A stretch of DNA of 41,736 nucleotides from an uncultured Akkermansia sp. (GCA_947629715.1 CANRET010000012.1:1-41736); one strand, 5' to 3'. Positions 1 to 8,883 are shown, counted from the first letter of the stretch. The notes: generated from the sequence alone by a model not told the origin. Made by a program: numbers and translations.

Positions 1-36
1 AATTGCCCAAAAATCGCCAACTCCTGCCATCATCAT
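1..36 (-). CDS. Possible partial gene, start only
   Basis: Reading the minus strand, three consecutive ATG codons (at 36, 33 and 30) follow a good Shine-Dalgarno-like GGGAGGG at 41-47. The frame stays open to the window edge, reading MMMAGVGDFWAI. A ribosome-binding site at proper spacing is unusual for this window and is the only support. No family can be named from 12 codons. It could be chance. Confidence 0.3.
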   Translation of the reverse strand, partial: MMMAGVGDFWAI

Positions 37-269
37 GCTTCCCTCCCATGAATTACATTTTCTTGGGACGGATGTGATTCCATTGAGGAATTTGACAAAA
101 AAAAGAGCAAACAAGAGAACGAATAAGCGAAGTTGAGTCAGTATACACACGGGTAAAATGGTCTTTTATTGTATGCATTATTCTGGCGCTTATATTTGTT
201 TGTATATCTTATCCTGATATTGAACGTTTTTTTGATCGTACGCCCGATCCAGTTTGGCTAGGACCGCCG

Positions 270-1019
270 GTGCGGAGGGAGGATATCTTGATGGATGTGC
301 TAGGCATTCCACTGTTTCTCCTATTTCCTTTTATTTTTTTATTGAAGTCGAAAGCTGGTGTGGAAGTAGAAGGCGGAGTACAAGCCTTCTTCCTTTTCGG
401 TGCGGCGGTGGTTGCCGAATGTTGCGGTATATTTCTCGACGATGATAGATTTGCCGTTTATGCGTATTTTATGCTGTTAACTGGGGTGCCGGTCGTGACT
501 CTTTCATATACTTTAGATGGTTATTGTGATGACGGGGAAAAATGGGCAGTGGTTATGGCATGCATGGTGGTTGCCGCGCTTATCATTTATTTTAGTCACG
601 ATAAGAGCCCAGTAAATTCGTTTGACCTTTGGGTTTACGTGATCACGGCCTTCGGTGCAACGATTTTTGTAGCATGGCGATTTAAAATAGCATGTGTTGA
701 AGAAAGCGACAGATTACGGGAGTTGATATGCGAGTACGAAAAAAAGATAAAGGAGAAAAAGGCTTTTGAGGATAGGAAAAAGGGGTACGCGTATGAGTCT
801 ATCCTGGCGAAAAAGGCCCGACTTGAGGAGGAACTCCGAGCAAGGGAAGAGCAAATCGCCGAAATGTATGAGGAAGGAAGCGACCCGGAATGGGAGACGC
901 CAGCTTTCCAGCCGGAAGAAGAGTTATCGGATGAGGAAAAATTAAAGAGGGCTATAGATCGATTCAGAATACCATCCCCTCAAGCGGAGGATGAGTTCTT
1001 CTCCCCCTTCGGAGGGTAA
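270..1019 (+). CDS. Hypothetical multi-pass membrane protein with cytoplasmic coiled coil
   Basis: I do not recognise this 249-residue protein. From the GTG at 270 it has several hydrophobic segments (residues about 10-25, 38-52, 62-78, 91-107 and 123-138). A highly charged Lys/Glu/Arg-rich coiled coil follows (about 145-200), then an acidic tail ending in FFSPFGG. The frame is open upstream to 96, and codons 153-212 read as another convincing membrane segment (KWSFIVCIILALIFVCISYP), but no ATG, GTG or TTG lies in frame there. Either translation starts at a rare codon (CTG 183, ATT), the 5' end is damaged, or the GTG at 270 is the real start. It converges on the integrase gene with only 12 bp between stops. 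Confidence 0.6.
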   Translation: MRREDILMDVLGIPLFLLFPFIFLLKSKAGVEVEGGVQAFFLFGAAVVAECCGIFLDDDRFAVYAYFMLLTGVPVVTLSYTLDGYCDDGEKWAVVMACMVVAALIIYFSHDKSPVNSFDLWVYVITAFGATIFVAWRFKIACVEESDRLRELICEYEKKIKEKKAFEDRKKGYAYESILAKKARLEEELRAREEQIAEMYEEGSDPEWETPAFQPEEELSDEEKLKRAIDRFRIPSPQAEDEFFSPFGG

Positions 1020-1031
1020 GCCGGGTAGCGC

Positions 1032-2033
1032 TCAACTGACCAGCAGGGAGTCCTCGCGGCGGTACACGCCCTCCATGGCGATGTAGCGCGTGCGCAGCAG
1101 TTCCGTCGAGCGGTGTCCCATCTCTAATTGCAGCTCGGCATAGTTGCGGGAGGTGGCCAAATGGTGCGTGGCAAAAGTGTGCCGCAGGACGTCAGGTTGC
1201 CAAGTGGTGAAGCCGGCCTCCCGGTGCAGGCGAGTCCAGAGGTGACGCCAGTTCGGCGGACAGATCCGCTCGTTCCCGGGACGACGGACGCGTTGCAGGA
1301 TGCGCGCCAGAGGTGGGAAGATGGTGACGTGCCGCGCGCCGCCGGTCTTGCTGTGGCGTGGGGCAATGCAGATGACGCCGTCATCAATCCGCACATCACT
1401 CCAGCGTAACCGCTCCACCTCATTTGGGCGCACGCCGGCGTAGAGCATAATGGCGGTCGCGGCGAGGCAGACGCCGCCCTCGAAGGTCTCGGCGGTACTC
1501 ATCAACTTCGCGATTTCCGCCTTGTTCAGGATGCTGATGCGCTTTTCTTCAAGTCTCTCCGGCTCCACCTTGCGCACCGGGTTCTCCGCGCACCACCCGC
1601 GCTTGCAGGCGGTGGTAAATACCCCACTGAGGATGAGTCTTGCCTTATTTCGTTGTCGTGGCGTGTCGAAGGCCTCTCGGATATAGCCTCGACATTCCTC
1701 GGCGGAAATGCTGCGCATGCGCCGATTCGCCAGACCCTTGCACCGTCTCATGAACCGCTTCGCGATGCTGCGAAAGTCGCACAACGTCCGTTTCCGTCGA
1801 TCTTTCCTCGCCTCCAATGCCTCCTCCACGGCTCGGGCAAAGGTGACCGTCTTTTCGCGGCGCCGCAGTTCTTCCTCCCCTGCCGCAATGCACGCCACGG
1901 CGCGCTTCACGCGACCCCTCCCCGCCTCCAGCGCCCTCTTGGCCACCAACGCTGCTTCCAACACATCCACACCCGTCTGCCGCAGCACCTCCACCGCCGC
2001 CAGCTCCGTCTTTCTATCAGATTTCGTTTTCAT
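1032..2033 (-). CDS. Tyrosine recombinase / phage-type integrase, copy 1
   Basis: This 333-residue site-specific recombinase of the phage integrase family would cut and rejoin DNA through a 3'-phosphotyrosine. An N-terminal SAM-like core-binding domain (about residues 60-150, ending RQRNKARLILSGVF) precedes the catalytic domain. The box I Arg is in YAGVRPNEVERLRW, the beta-hairpin Lys in HSKTGGARHV, box II reads DVLRHTFATHH, and GHRSTELLRTRY carries the late His and the Tyr nucleophile. The first residue of the HxxR motif is Asp here, a variation also present in the second copy. The start MKTKS is shared by both copies. The gene is about 88% identical by eye at protein level to the gene at 9226-10224 and points away from the defence genes to its right. 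It probably moves or once moved the neighbouring island. Confidence 0.93.
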   Translation of the reverse strand: MKTKSDRKTELAAVEVLRQTGVDVLEAALVAKRALEAGRGRVKRAVACIAAGEEELRRREKTVTFARAVEEALEARKDRRKRTLCDFRSIAKRFMRRCKGLANRRMRSISAEECRGYIREAFDTPRQRNKARLILSGVFTTACKRGWCAENPVRKVEPERLEEKRISILNKAEIAKLMSTAETFEGGVCLAATAIMLYAGVRPNEVERLRWSDVRIDDGVICIAPRHSKTGGARHVTIFPPLARILQRVRRPGNERICPPNWRHLWTRLHREAGFTTWQPDVLRHTFATHHLATSRNYAELQLEMGHRSTELLRTRYIAMEGVYRREDSLLVS

Positions 2034-2378
2034 ATCGGTACGTATTTAGAATCCGTCTCACGCTCGACAAAAATCTTTGCCGTGATGCCCGGATTCACTT
2101 CCCCGGACATGTCCTCCTCGTTTCCGGTCACACTCGCGGCTTCAGAATATCCCGCTCCTTTTGTGTCATACTTTTGTTAAGGCACATCAAAATTGACTAA
2201 CTTTAAGATACTGATAACCAGCGCAAAAGAAAATAACCGCGTCTGCAAACCGTTGAAACCCTTAAGAATTTATTTTCGCCCCCAGGACGAAACCTCCGCC
2301 CTTATTTTTTTCCTTGCCCACCGCCGCCCCTCCACGATACAATGCGCGTCGTTAGACGAGATAACGCATCCAGGAATT
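2034..2378. other. Intergenic region between integrase 1 and the DUF262 operon
   Basis: These 345 bp hold the divergent start regions of the integrase and the DUF262 gene. Next to the integrase start lies TACGTATTT, also found at the same place beside integrase copy 2 (10230s). The sequence AAACCGTTGAAACCC near 2247 resembles AAACCGTTAAACTCC near 10411 in the second unit. A reading frame continuous with DUF262 runs back to a TTG at 2193, but its residues (MTNFKILITSAKENN) look non-coding and the ATG at 2379 is preferred. No RNA gene or attachment site could be recognised with certainty. Confidence 0.5.
2314..2343 (+). promoter_or_regulatory. Putative sigma70-type promoter of the DUF262 operon
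   Basis: TTGCCC (2314-2319) and TACAAT (2338-2343) are separated by 18 bp. Transcription would begin about 30 nt before the ATG at 2379. This supports that start over the TTG at 2193, which lies upstream of the promoter. Confidence 0.45.
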
Positions 2379-4433
2379 ATGAACGAAGAAGTGACGAAGA
2401 AGATAGGACTCGTACCCATCAATGATATCGTTACGGGGGAGCCTTTACCATTTTTTATTCCGCGATACCAACGTGGCTACCGGTGGACAAAGACACAGGT
2501 TGAACAATTCTGCGAAGATATCTATCAAACGCCGGAAGGGAAATGGAACTGCATTCAACCCCTCGTGGTTAAAGTGAGCAATGGACGTATTGAGGTCATC
2601 GATGGTCAGCAACGTCTGACAACCATTTATCTCATCCTGAAAGTCCTGGAAAAAGAACCGGGATTCTCCTTGAAATACGAAACAAGAGAGAAAAGTCAAG
2701 AATTCCTCGAAGAGATCGGAGATGAATCAGAGAACGAATCCAAAGACAATATTGATTTTTCCCGGATGTTCGCGGCATACAAGACCATAACGGATTTCTG
2801 TAGAGATAATGATAAAGGACGATTCGAAACGAACCTCCTTGAACGCACAAAATTCATCTGGCACGAACCGGAAGGGAACGAAGATTCGGAGAGACTCTTC
2901 AGTCGTTTGAATACGGGCAAAATACCGCTGACGGATGCAGAACTGATTAAAGCAACTCTCCTCAATAGAAGTAACTTTCAGGGGGAAAAAAGCAGTGAAA
3001 GCAATGAATACGTGCAGAGACGACAGTTTGAAATAGCCTCTGAGTGGGACGACATGGAAAACTCTCTCCATGATGAAGCGTTCTGGTGCTTCCTCTTTGA
3101 CCCTGTGGATAAGGATCGATTTAAGGGAGTGCGCCCGGATGTCATTTTTGAACTATGGGCGAGAAAGGCGAAGGCGGGCAAATATGACGAACATCAGAAG
3201 ATATATGGGGAGCACGCCGTATGGAAAGCAGTGGATGATAAGCTAAATCCGAAGAAGGATGACGGAAAGACGGATGAAAATGTGGGTGAGGGACAAGACT
3301 CTGAAAAGTCTAAGACCCCGGATGAGCGAGCTACTGCCTTTTGGGCAAAGATTCGCAAGCTGTATGGCACCCTGCAAACCTGGTACCGCGATCCCGAAAT
3401 TTACCATTATCTCGGGTATCTGCTGTGTAGGGAGGTTCGAAGAATTCGAAGAAAAGAGACACTAAATATGCTTGTTGAATACATGGGAGAGTGGGAGGGA
3501 GAATGTACGAAGAAAGAGTTTGTCGATAAAGTGCTAAAAGTAAAGGTAAAAGAGGACACTAAAGGGCTTGCTAAATACATTAACGACATCTTAGAAGGTT
3601 CCCCGAATTCAGAAGGAAGGTTTGATTACGGAGAAGAAAAAGTGCGTCCTGTATTGCTTTTACATAATGTCCTAACTTACCTGAAGCGGCTGCAAGTAGC
3701 GGGAGAACAGTATGACACTTTATCTCCCATTCGCTTCCCTTTCAATTTGTATAAAAGAGAAGATTGGGATGTTGAGCACATCGCATCCCAATCTGGGGAT
3801 AATCTGGACAATCCCAAGAGTATAAACGAATGGTTGGCATCCATCTGTTGGACATTGTATACACGGATGAACAATCATCCTAAAGACAGTGATTCAAATT
3901 CACGGGAGGAACAAACAATCAACATCGATATAGAGGAGTTAAAAAGGAGTGAGGAAGAAAAGAGTGAGGTTATAGGACATATAATAACATATTTACAGTC
4001 TAGAGGAAAGGGGGAGGAAAATAAAAAGGCGTTGGATGGGATTAAAGAGGGTGTTCAAGGATGGTTGTATAAAGAAGGAGAGGCAAGAGATTCCCTCGAT
4101 AATTTAGTTCTTCTCGATAAAAACACCAACCGAGCCTATAAAAACGCCGTGTTTCCTCTAAAAAGACGTTGGATTTTATACAAAGAACGAGGCGAAAAGG
4201 TAGAACCCCTTACAGTAAAAATAAAAGAGGACAAGTTACAAGTGGAGTTGAAGCCCTCTAAGAAAGGTTCAAGCTCCTATATTCTGCCCTGCACTAAAGA
4301 TGTGTTTACTAAATCGTATAATGATCACATGGAGCAGGTACTGGGGTGGACCCTCGAAGATGGCAAGCGCTACTTAAAGAGGATGAAGGAAATTTTCGAC
4401 CATTTCGGGTTACTTAATGAAGAACAAAACTGA
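2379..4433 (+). CDS. DUF262/DUF1524 (GmrSD-like) restriction protein
   Basis: This 684-residue protein has the layout of GmrSD/BrxU-type enzymes, which use a nucleotide-hydrolysing ParB-like DUF262 domain to control a DUF1524 HNH nuclease, usually against phage DNA with modified bases. In the DUF262 part I see FFIPRYQRGYRW (residues 25-36), the hallmark IDGQQRLTT (74-82) and SRLNTGKIPLTDAELIKATLL. The DUF1524 part has WDVEHIASQ (about 462) and DNLVLLDKNTNRAYKNA (about 573), where the usual HIxPQ reads HIASQ. The start at 2379 has AGGA just upstream and fits the promoter at 2314. The gene is AT-rich compared with the flanking integrases, suggesting separate transfer. The next gene overlaps its end by 17 nt, so the two are probably made together. 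Confidence 0.88.
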   Translation: MNEEVTKKIGLVPINDIVTGEPLPFFIPRYQRGYRWTKTQVEQFCEDIYQTPEGKWNCIQPLVVKVSNGRIEVIDGQQRLTTIYLILKVLEKEPGFSLKYETREKSQEFLEEIGDESENESKDNIDFSRMFAAYKTITDFCRDNDKGRFETNLLERTKFIWHEPEGNEDSERLFSRLNTGKIPLTDAELIKATLLNRSNFQGEKSSESNEYVQRRQFEIASEWDDMENSLHDEAFWCFLFDPVDKDRFKGVRPDVIFELWARKAKAGKYDEHQKIYGEHAVWKAVDDKLNPKKDDGKTDENVGEGQDSEKSKTPDERATAFWAKIRKLYGTLQTWYRDPEIYHYLGYLLCREVRRIRRKETLNMLVEYMGEWEGECTKKEFVDKVLKVKVKEDTKGLAKYINDILEGSPNSEGRFDYGEEKVRPVLLLHNVLTYLKRLQVAGEQYDTLSPIRFPFNLYKREDWDVEHIASQSGDNLDNPKSINEWLASICWTLYTRMNNHPKDSDSNSREEQTINIDIEELKRSEEEKSEVIGHIITYLQSRGKGEENKKALDGIKEGVQGWLYKEGEARDSLDNLVLLDKNTNRAYKNAVFPLKRRWILYKERGEKVEPLTVKIKEDKLQVELKPSKKGSSSYILPCTKDVFTKSYNDHMEQVLGWTLEDGKRYLKRMKEIFDHFGLLNEEQN

Positions 4434-6834
4434 AATTACGACGATGAATAAAGTTAGTCTGTTATCTTTGCTTAAGAAGTACGAAATAGAAGTCCCCAAG
4501 TTGCAACGCGACTACGCTCAAGGGCGTGAAGATGCGCATTCTCGTGCTGTACGAGAAAGATTTGTAAAGGATTTATGGGAGGTATTGCGCGAGAAAAAGG
4601 AACTGAACTTGGATCTCGTGTATGGTTACAAAGAATCTAATAAATTGATTCTCATTGATGGACAACAACGTCTTACCACGCTTTGGCTGCTGTATTGGTA
4701 TGTAGCTTGGAAAAGCGAGAAAACTCCTTCTGAAGAGGTAGATGATTCAAAGCGTAAAGTGGTAGATGACTTAAAGCGCTTCACTTACGAAACACGCGTA
4801 TCTTCACGCGATTTCATGGAAGAACTGCTGAAACCGCAGAATTGGAAACCTGCCGACAGAAACGCCATCGAAAACCTTGGGAAAACCATTAAGAATCAAA
4901 CGTGGTTTCTTGCTTCGTGGGCTCAAGATCCTACGATCAACTCGATGCTTACCATGTTGAATCAATTTGAAGAGTATGAGAAAGGTGAAACTATAGATTG
5001 GAAAGGGGAAGGCATAGATTATCTCGCCAGACTAGAAAAGATCACATTTAGTTTCCTTGACATGGGAGATTTCAAACTCGGGGATGATCTATACATCAAA
5101 ATGAATGGACGTGGTTTGCCTCTCACCCCTTTCGAGAATTTCAAAGCCGATCTCTTGGAACATATTAAAGGAGAAGCTGAGAAATACGGGAAATGGCTTG
5201 ACGGCCATTTTCTCGATTTCTTCTGGAAGATTGCACAAACCAGTGAGAAGAACAAAAAAGTGCTCCCTCCGGATCCGCTCATGATGGAGTTTGTCAACCG
5301 ATTTTGGGTATGGAAGTCTATCGAGGAGTCTATCGAAAATGAAGAAAACGAGGATGGCAATGAACAAAAAGAAAACATTGTCGATAAATTTTCTGTTCCT
5401 TATGAAAGCTTCGCGATTTATGAAAATTTCGCGGGTAGAGCAGCATTAGACGAAATGCAGCGTCTCTTGACTTTTATACGAAAGCTTGGCGTCAGTAAAA
5501 GTGAAGATGAACAAGAAAAGTGGGGTCCAGGACTTGAAACTGGTGGAGCATGGGACGTGCAGCCCGGACAAAAAGTTCTTCCTTCTTTTAATGAAAAGTC
5601 TGAAGTTTCAGCGATAACCTATACCGGACGATGCATTTTCGCGGCAATCTGTCTTTACGTGAAAAAAACGTGGAATAAAGAACAGAAAGAATCGGAAATC
5701 AATTCCGATCATTTCAGAAAATGGATGCGAATCTGCTGGAATATTACGGAAAACACGAATACGGATAGTTATGAAGGAATGTACAATTGCATCGGGTTAC
5801 TAAGGAGATTATCTGAACACATTTTAACTGGCAAAGATGTTTATGAATCTTTAGGGGCCTTTAATGAGGATAATATTGAACGATTAGGCTCGGTACAAAA
5901 ACGCGTTCTCCGCGAAGAAATCGAAAAAGCAAAGGTCTTTGGTGATTACGAAGAAACCATCCTTGCGGCAGAGGCTCGTTTCAAGGGCGCGATCTTTTTC
6001 CTCTTTGCGAAGGAATATGATGAAACTAACGGTTTTCGTAATAATCTGTGTTGGGGAGGAAAAGATACCTTTGAAGGGATGCTTAAGAAGGCAAAACAAC
6101 TACTAGGAAAGCAGCCTCCGAATGATATCAAGAATAATGAGGAAGAAAAGAGGAAAAGGTCTTTGTTATGGGCTAATTTCCTTTTCCAACTCTCATGCCC
6201 CCCTGACAAAATCGATAGTGATGGTGACAAATTCTTACGTGACAAGCAGATATTTGATTATAATAATGAAAAAGAAATTCTGACAGAAACCCATTTGCTT
6301 TGTGCTATATATGCGACAATTTCAGAATCACCGAAGGTAAATCCAGATGATTGTAAAGGATGGAGAAAGGGGCATTTTCGCAGATACAGTGGTACTATCA
6401 ACGATAAGGAGTTGTTGGATTTTATTGTTCAAGAAGAACCCGCCGCGCGATTGAAATGGCGCGGTAAGTTATGTCTATATAAACCCCATGCTCGAGATGG
6501 ACTCATTTTGGGACCGATAGGAGCCATACGTTCTGATGTGTTGCGGGGTCTTGAGAGAAAGGGCAAGATTATCATTAGCCCTGAGGCTAAACAAGGGACA
6601 AAGAATGGGAAGCTCTCCCGCTATTTATGGGGATGGGATATAAAATTTACATATAATGGGGTGAATTACATATGGCACTTTAATGATAGTATTTCCAAAG
6701 TTGGCGAAATTAAGGAGATTTGGGAGCTAAAGTATGAAGAGGACGAGGAAGAAAATATTGGAATAGCTAGGGAAAAATTTGAGAAAGATCTTGAAGAATT
6801 CTTAATGATCAATAAAACGGAGAAGAGTGAGTGA
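4417..6834 (+). CDS. DUF262 protein without recognisable DUF1524 domain
   Basis: This 805-residue protein belongs to the DUF262 family. VPKLQRDYAQGR (residues about 26-37) and ILIDGQQRLTTLWLLYWY (about 77-94) match the signature, and YIKMNGRGLPLTPFENFKADLLE corresponds to the conserved second motif. The long C-terminal part has no HNH or DUF1524 motif that I can see. It may be a recognition or regulatory partner for the nuclease-bearing DUF262 protein just upstream. Translation can start at 4417 (overlapping the upstream stop by 17 nt) or at the ATG at 4444; the overlap suggests coupling. Base composition is AT-rich like its neighbour. Tandem DUF262 genes are common in defence islands, but how the two proteins divide the work is not evident from sequence. 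Confidence 0.85.
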   Translation: MKNKTEITTMNKVSLLSLLKKYEIEVPKLQRDYAQGREDAHSRAVRERFVKDLWEVLREKKELNLDLVYGYKESNKLILIDGQQRLTTLWLLYWYVAWKSEKTPSEEVDDSKRKVVDDLKRFTYETRVSSRDFMEELLKPQNWKPADRNAIENLGKTIKNQTWFLASWAQDPTINSMLTMLNQFEEYEKGETIDWKGEGIDYLARLEKITFSFLDMGDFKLGDDLYIKMNGRGLPLTPFENFKADLLEHIKGEAEKYGKWLDGHFLDFFWKIAQTSEKNKKVLPPDPLMMEFVNRFWVWKSIEESIENEENEDGNEQKENIVDKFSVPYESFAIYENFAGRAALDEMQRLLTFIRKLGVSKSEDEQEKWGPGLETGGAWDVQPGQKVLPSFNEKSEVSAITYTGRCIFAAICLYVKKTWNKEQKESEINSDHFRKWMRICWNITENTNTDSYEGMYNCIGLLRRLSEHILTGKDVYESLGAFNEDNIERLGSVQKRVLREEIEKAKVFGDYEETILAAEARFKGAIFFLFAKEYDETNGFRNNLCWGGKDTFEGMLKKAKQLLGKQPPNDIKNNEEEKRKRSLLWANFLFQLSCPPDKIDSDGDKFLRDKQIFDYNNEKEILTETHLLCAIYATISESPKVNPDDCKGWRKGHFRRYSGTINDKELLDFIVQEEPAARLKWRGKLCLYKPHARDGLILGPIGAIRSDVLRGLERKGKIIISPEAKQGTKNGKLSRYLWGWDIKFTYNGVNYIWHFNDSISKVGEIKEIWELKYEEDEEENIGIAREKFEKDLEEFLMINKTEKSE

Positions 6835-6858
6835 TTTGATATTCAAATACCGAAAGAA

Positions 6859-7362
6859 ATGACCCGCTATATCAGCAATGAGAAGCACTACTCGGAGGTG
6901 CTGCGGCGGATGGAGCGTGTGAAGAGGGAGCTGTGGATCGGGACGGCAGATTTGAAGGACGTGTATATGCAGAATGGCACGCCGCTGCTGGGGTTGCTGG
7001 CAAAGTTGCTGAAGCGTGGGGTGAATGTGCGTCTCATCCACGCGAAGGAACCGGGGGAAAACTTCCGGGAAGATTTCGACCGTTACCCCATCCTCATCAA
7101 ATCGCTTGAGCGCATGCTGTGTCCGCGCGTGCACTTCAAGCTCATCATCTACGACCTGACGACCGCTTACATCGGTTCAGCGAACTTCACAGGAGCGGGG
7201 CTGGGCGCGAAAGGAGCGAAGCGACGGAACTTTGAAGCCGGCGTTCTCACGTCCGACCCCGCACTTGTGCAGGCTGCCGTGGAGCAATTTGACACCCTAT
7301 GGATGGGTGCGCCCTGCCGGAACTGCGCCCGCAAAGACTATTGCGCCGACGGAGCGGATTGA
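6859..7362 (+). CDS. Small phospholipase D-like protein with C-terminal Cys motif
   Basis: This 167-residue protein has a single HKD-type active site: VHFKLIIYDLTTAYIGSANF (about residues 95-114) with His and Lys of HxK and the following GSANFTGAGL. Single-HKD members (nucleases such as Nuc/BfiI, and DISARM DrmC) act as dimers. The N-terminal RELWIGTADLK forms the usual first strand. The last residues, CRNCARKDYCADGAD, contain three cysteines that might bind metal. It begins 24 bp after the DUF262 gene, preceded by GAAAGAA, but is much GC-richer, so it probably has a different origin. Its last 54 bp recur at 8906-8959. It could be a DrmC-like component left upstream of the DISARM-like operon; that is inference. 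Confidence 0.8.
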   Translation: MTRYISNEKHYSEVLRRMERVKRELWIGTADLKDVYMQNGTPLLGLLAKLLKRGVNVRLIHAKEPGENFREDFDRYPILIKSLERMLCPRVHFKLIIYDLTTAYIGSANFTGAGLGAKGAKRRNFEAGVLTSDPALVQAAVEQFDTLWMGAPCRNCARKDYCADGAD

Positions 7363-7365
7363 CCG
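7312..7365 (+). repeat. 54-bp direct repeat, copy 1 (3' end of PLD gene)
   Basis: It begins CCCTGCCGGAACTGCGCCCG and ends in GATTGACCG, covering the last 17 codons of the PLD gene including its stop. Copy 2 at 8906-8959 differs at three positions by eye. The two copies bracket the AbiEi/AbiEii genes. Confidence 0.9.
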
Positions 7366-7410
7366 ACATTGCGCGTTCCCACTTTATCTCCGGACAGGAG
7401 AAGATTTTTC

Positions 7411-7459
7411 TTGTCATTGGTGCTTTATTATTGTATTTTATTAAGCATAGACGACAATA
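7411..7459 (+). promoter_or_regulatory. Putative promoter and operator of the abiE pair
   Basis: TTGTCA (7411-7416) and TATTTT (7434-7439) are 17 bp apart, 36 nt before the AbiEi ATG. TATTGT (7429-7434) and ACAATA (7454-7459) form a short inverted repeat around the -10 region. AbiEi antitoxins are known to repress their own promoters by binding inverted repeats, so this is a candidate operator, though six base pairs is weak evidence. Confidence 0.45.
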
Positions 7460-7474
7460 TATGCAGAGCGAGAG

Positions 7475-8050
7475 ATGAAAGTCATGGAGTTCATAAAGAA
7501 TGGGATGATAACCACGGAAGAGGTGACGCAACGGGGAATATCGCGTGGGCACTTATCCTATTTGGTCAAGAAGGGGGAACTGGAGCGACGGACACGCGGG
7601 CTCTACAATTTGCCGGATGCGTGGGAGGATGAGCTGTATGCCCAACAAGTCCGTTTTTCACGCGGCATATATGGATTACGGACTGCTCTTTACTTGTGGG
7701 ATTTGACCGATCGCACTCCTCAAAGCTACGAAATGTTCTTCCCTTTCGGCTACAATCTGACGGCTGTAAAAACTGCGGAGATTCTGTGTCACCAAATCAA
7801 GAGAGACTGGTATGAGGCAGACATTTGCACTTGCGCCACACCGAGCGGCAACACGGTGCGCGTCTATAGTCGTGAGCGAACCCTCTGTGATATCCTCCGC
7901 CCCGTCAACCACGTTGATAAACACACGATACACGAGGGCATCCGACGCTATCTTCTTTCATCTTCGCGCGACATTTCGTACCTCACCGAAACTGCCAATC
8001 GGCTGCGTGTCACCCCTAAGCTGCGTCCCTTCCTGGAAATTCTTTTATGA
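7475..8050 (+). CDS. abiEi: AbiEi-type antitoxin / transcriptional regulator
   Basis: This 191-residue protein matches type IV toxin-antitoxin antitoxins of the AbiEi family. An N-terminal winged helix (ITTEEVTQRGISRGHLSYLV, then RRTRGLYNLPD, residues about 11-48) is followed by the AbiEi domain (YGLRTALYLWDLTDRTP, and VRVYSRERTLCDILRP around residues 129-144). In this family the protein represses the operon and counteracts the AbiEii nucleotidyltransferase without needing direct contact. Its end overlaps the toxin start (ATGA at 8047-8050), the usual arrangement. A GAGAG precedes the ATG. The pair lies between two copies of a PLD gene end, suggesting it was inserted or left by rearrangement. 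Confidence 0.9.
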   Translation: MKVMEFIKNGMITTEEVTQRGISRGHLSYLVKKGELERRTRGLYNLPDAWEDELYAQQVRFSRGIYGLRTALYLWDLTDRTPQSYEMFFPFGYNLTAVKTAEILCHQIKRDWYEADICTCATPSGNTVRVYSRERTLCDILRPVNHVDKHTIHEGIRRYLLSSSRDISYLTETANRLRVTPKLRPFLEILL

Positions 8051-8877
8051 AAAATCCTATGCAACTAAAGGCGCGAATAAAAAAATTCGCTATGGAGAAG
8101 AAAACCCCTCCTCAAATTGTCATGCAGAACTATGTGATGGAGCGTTTTCTTGAACGAGTAGCGCACTCAAAGTATCGTGATGCTTTTGTCTTGAAAGGAG
8201 GTATGCTCATATCATCGATGATAGGGATTGAAGCCCGAACAACGCGCGATATTGACATGACTCTTGTAAACACACCTCTCTCTCACGCGAGGCTCCGTGA
8301 GGTGTTTTCAGAAATTGCTTCTATCAATATTCATGACAGCTTTGCCTTTGAAATCGTAGATTTGTCTGATATCCGAGAAAATGGGAAATACCCCGGAATA
8401 CGACTTTCACTAAAAGCCTACTATCCTCCCATCTCAGAGCGACTAAAGGTCGATATCACAGTTGGGGACAGAATGACCCCAAGTGCAATCGAATATGCTT
8501 ATCCATGTATGTTTGAAAACAAATCTATCAAAATACAGGCCTACAACATAGAGACCCTGCTGGCAGAAAAAATTGAGACCATACTTTCGCGTGGAATCTA
8601 TAATACTCGAGCATGGGATTTCTATGATGTTCACGTATTATCGCATCTGTATCAGTTGAATATTTCAGTACTAAAGGATGCCCTTATTGAGACTTTCAAG
8701 GCTCGCGGGACGCATGACTCTTTACTAAGAGCAGGAGAAATTATCAACGACATAACAAACGAGCCGGAAATGCAAAAATCATGGAAATCATACGTAATCG
8801 GAAACCAATTCGCATGCGATATACCGTGGGAGAACGTATGCTCCTCCGTAAGAGCTCTTCTCAGTGGGCTCTTGTGA
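8047..8877 (+). CDS. abiEii: AbiEii-type nucleotidyltransferase toxin
   Basis: This 276-residue protein is the toxin partner of AbiEi. Near the N-terminus it carries FVLKGGMLIS (residues 47-56) and EARTTRDIDMTL (62-73), the GG...RxTxDID signature of DNA-polymerase-beta-like nucleotidyltransferases, in which the Asp residues hold the metal ions. The later ETLLAEKIETILSRG and ARAWDFYDVH-like stretch (NTRAWDFYDVHVL) are also typical of the family. These toxins transfer nucleotides and stop growth, giving abortive infection on phage attack. It is translated from an ATG overlapping the AbiEi stop codon. No truncation is seen. The next 348 bp contain no gene. Confidence 0.9.
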   Translation: MKNPMQLKARIKKFAMEKKTPPQIVMQNYVMERFLERVAHSKYRDAFVLKGGMLISSMIGIEARTTRDIDMTLVNTPLSHARLREVFSEIASINIHDSFAFEIVDLSDIRENGKYPGIRLSLKAYYPPISERLKVDITVGDRMTPSAIEYAYPCMFENKSIKIQAYNIETLLAEKIETILSRGIYNTRAWDFYDVHVLSHLYQLNISVLKDALIETFKARGTHDSLLRAGEIINDITNEPEMQKSWKSYVIGNQFACDIPWENVCSSVRALLSGLL

Positions 8878-8883
8878 CACGCG

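Noticed and set aside
1032-2033. Clear att direct repeats flanking either integrase unit
   Set aside because: Only very short shared strings (TACGTATTT, AAACCGTT) were seen, too short to call attachment sites.
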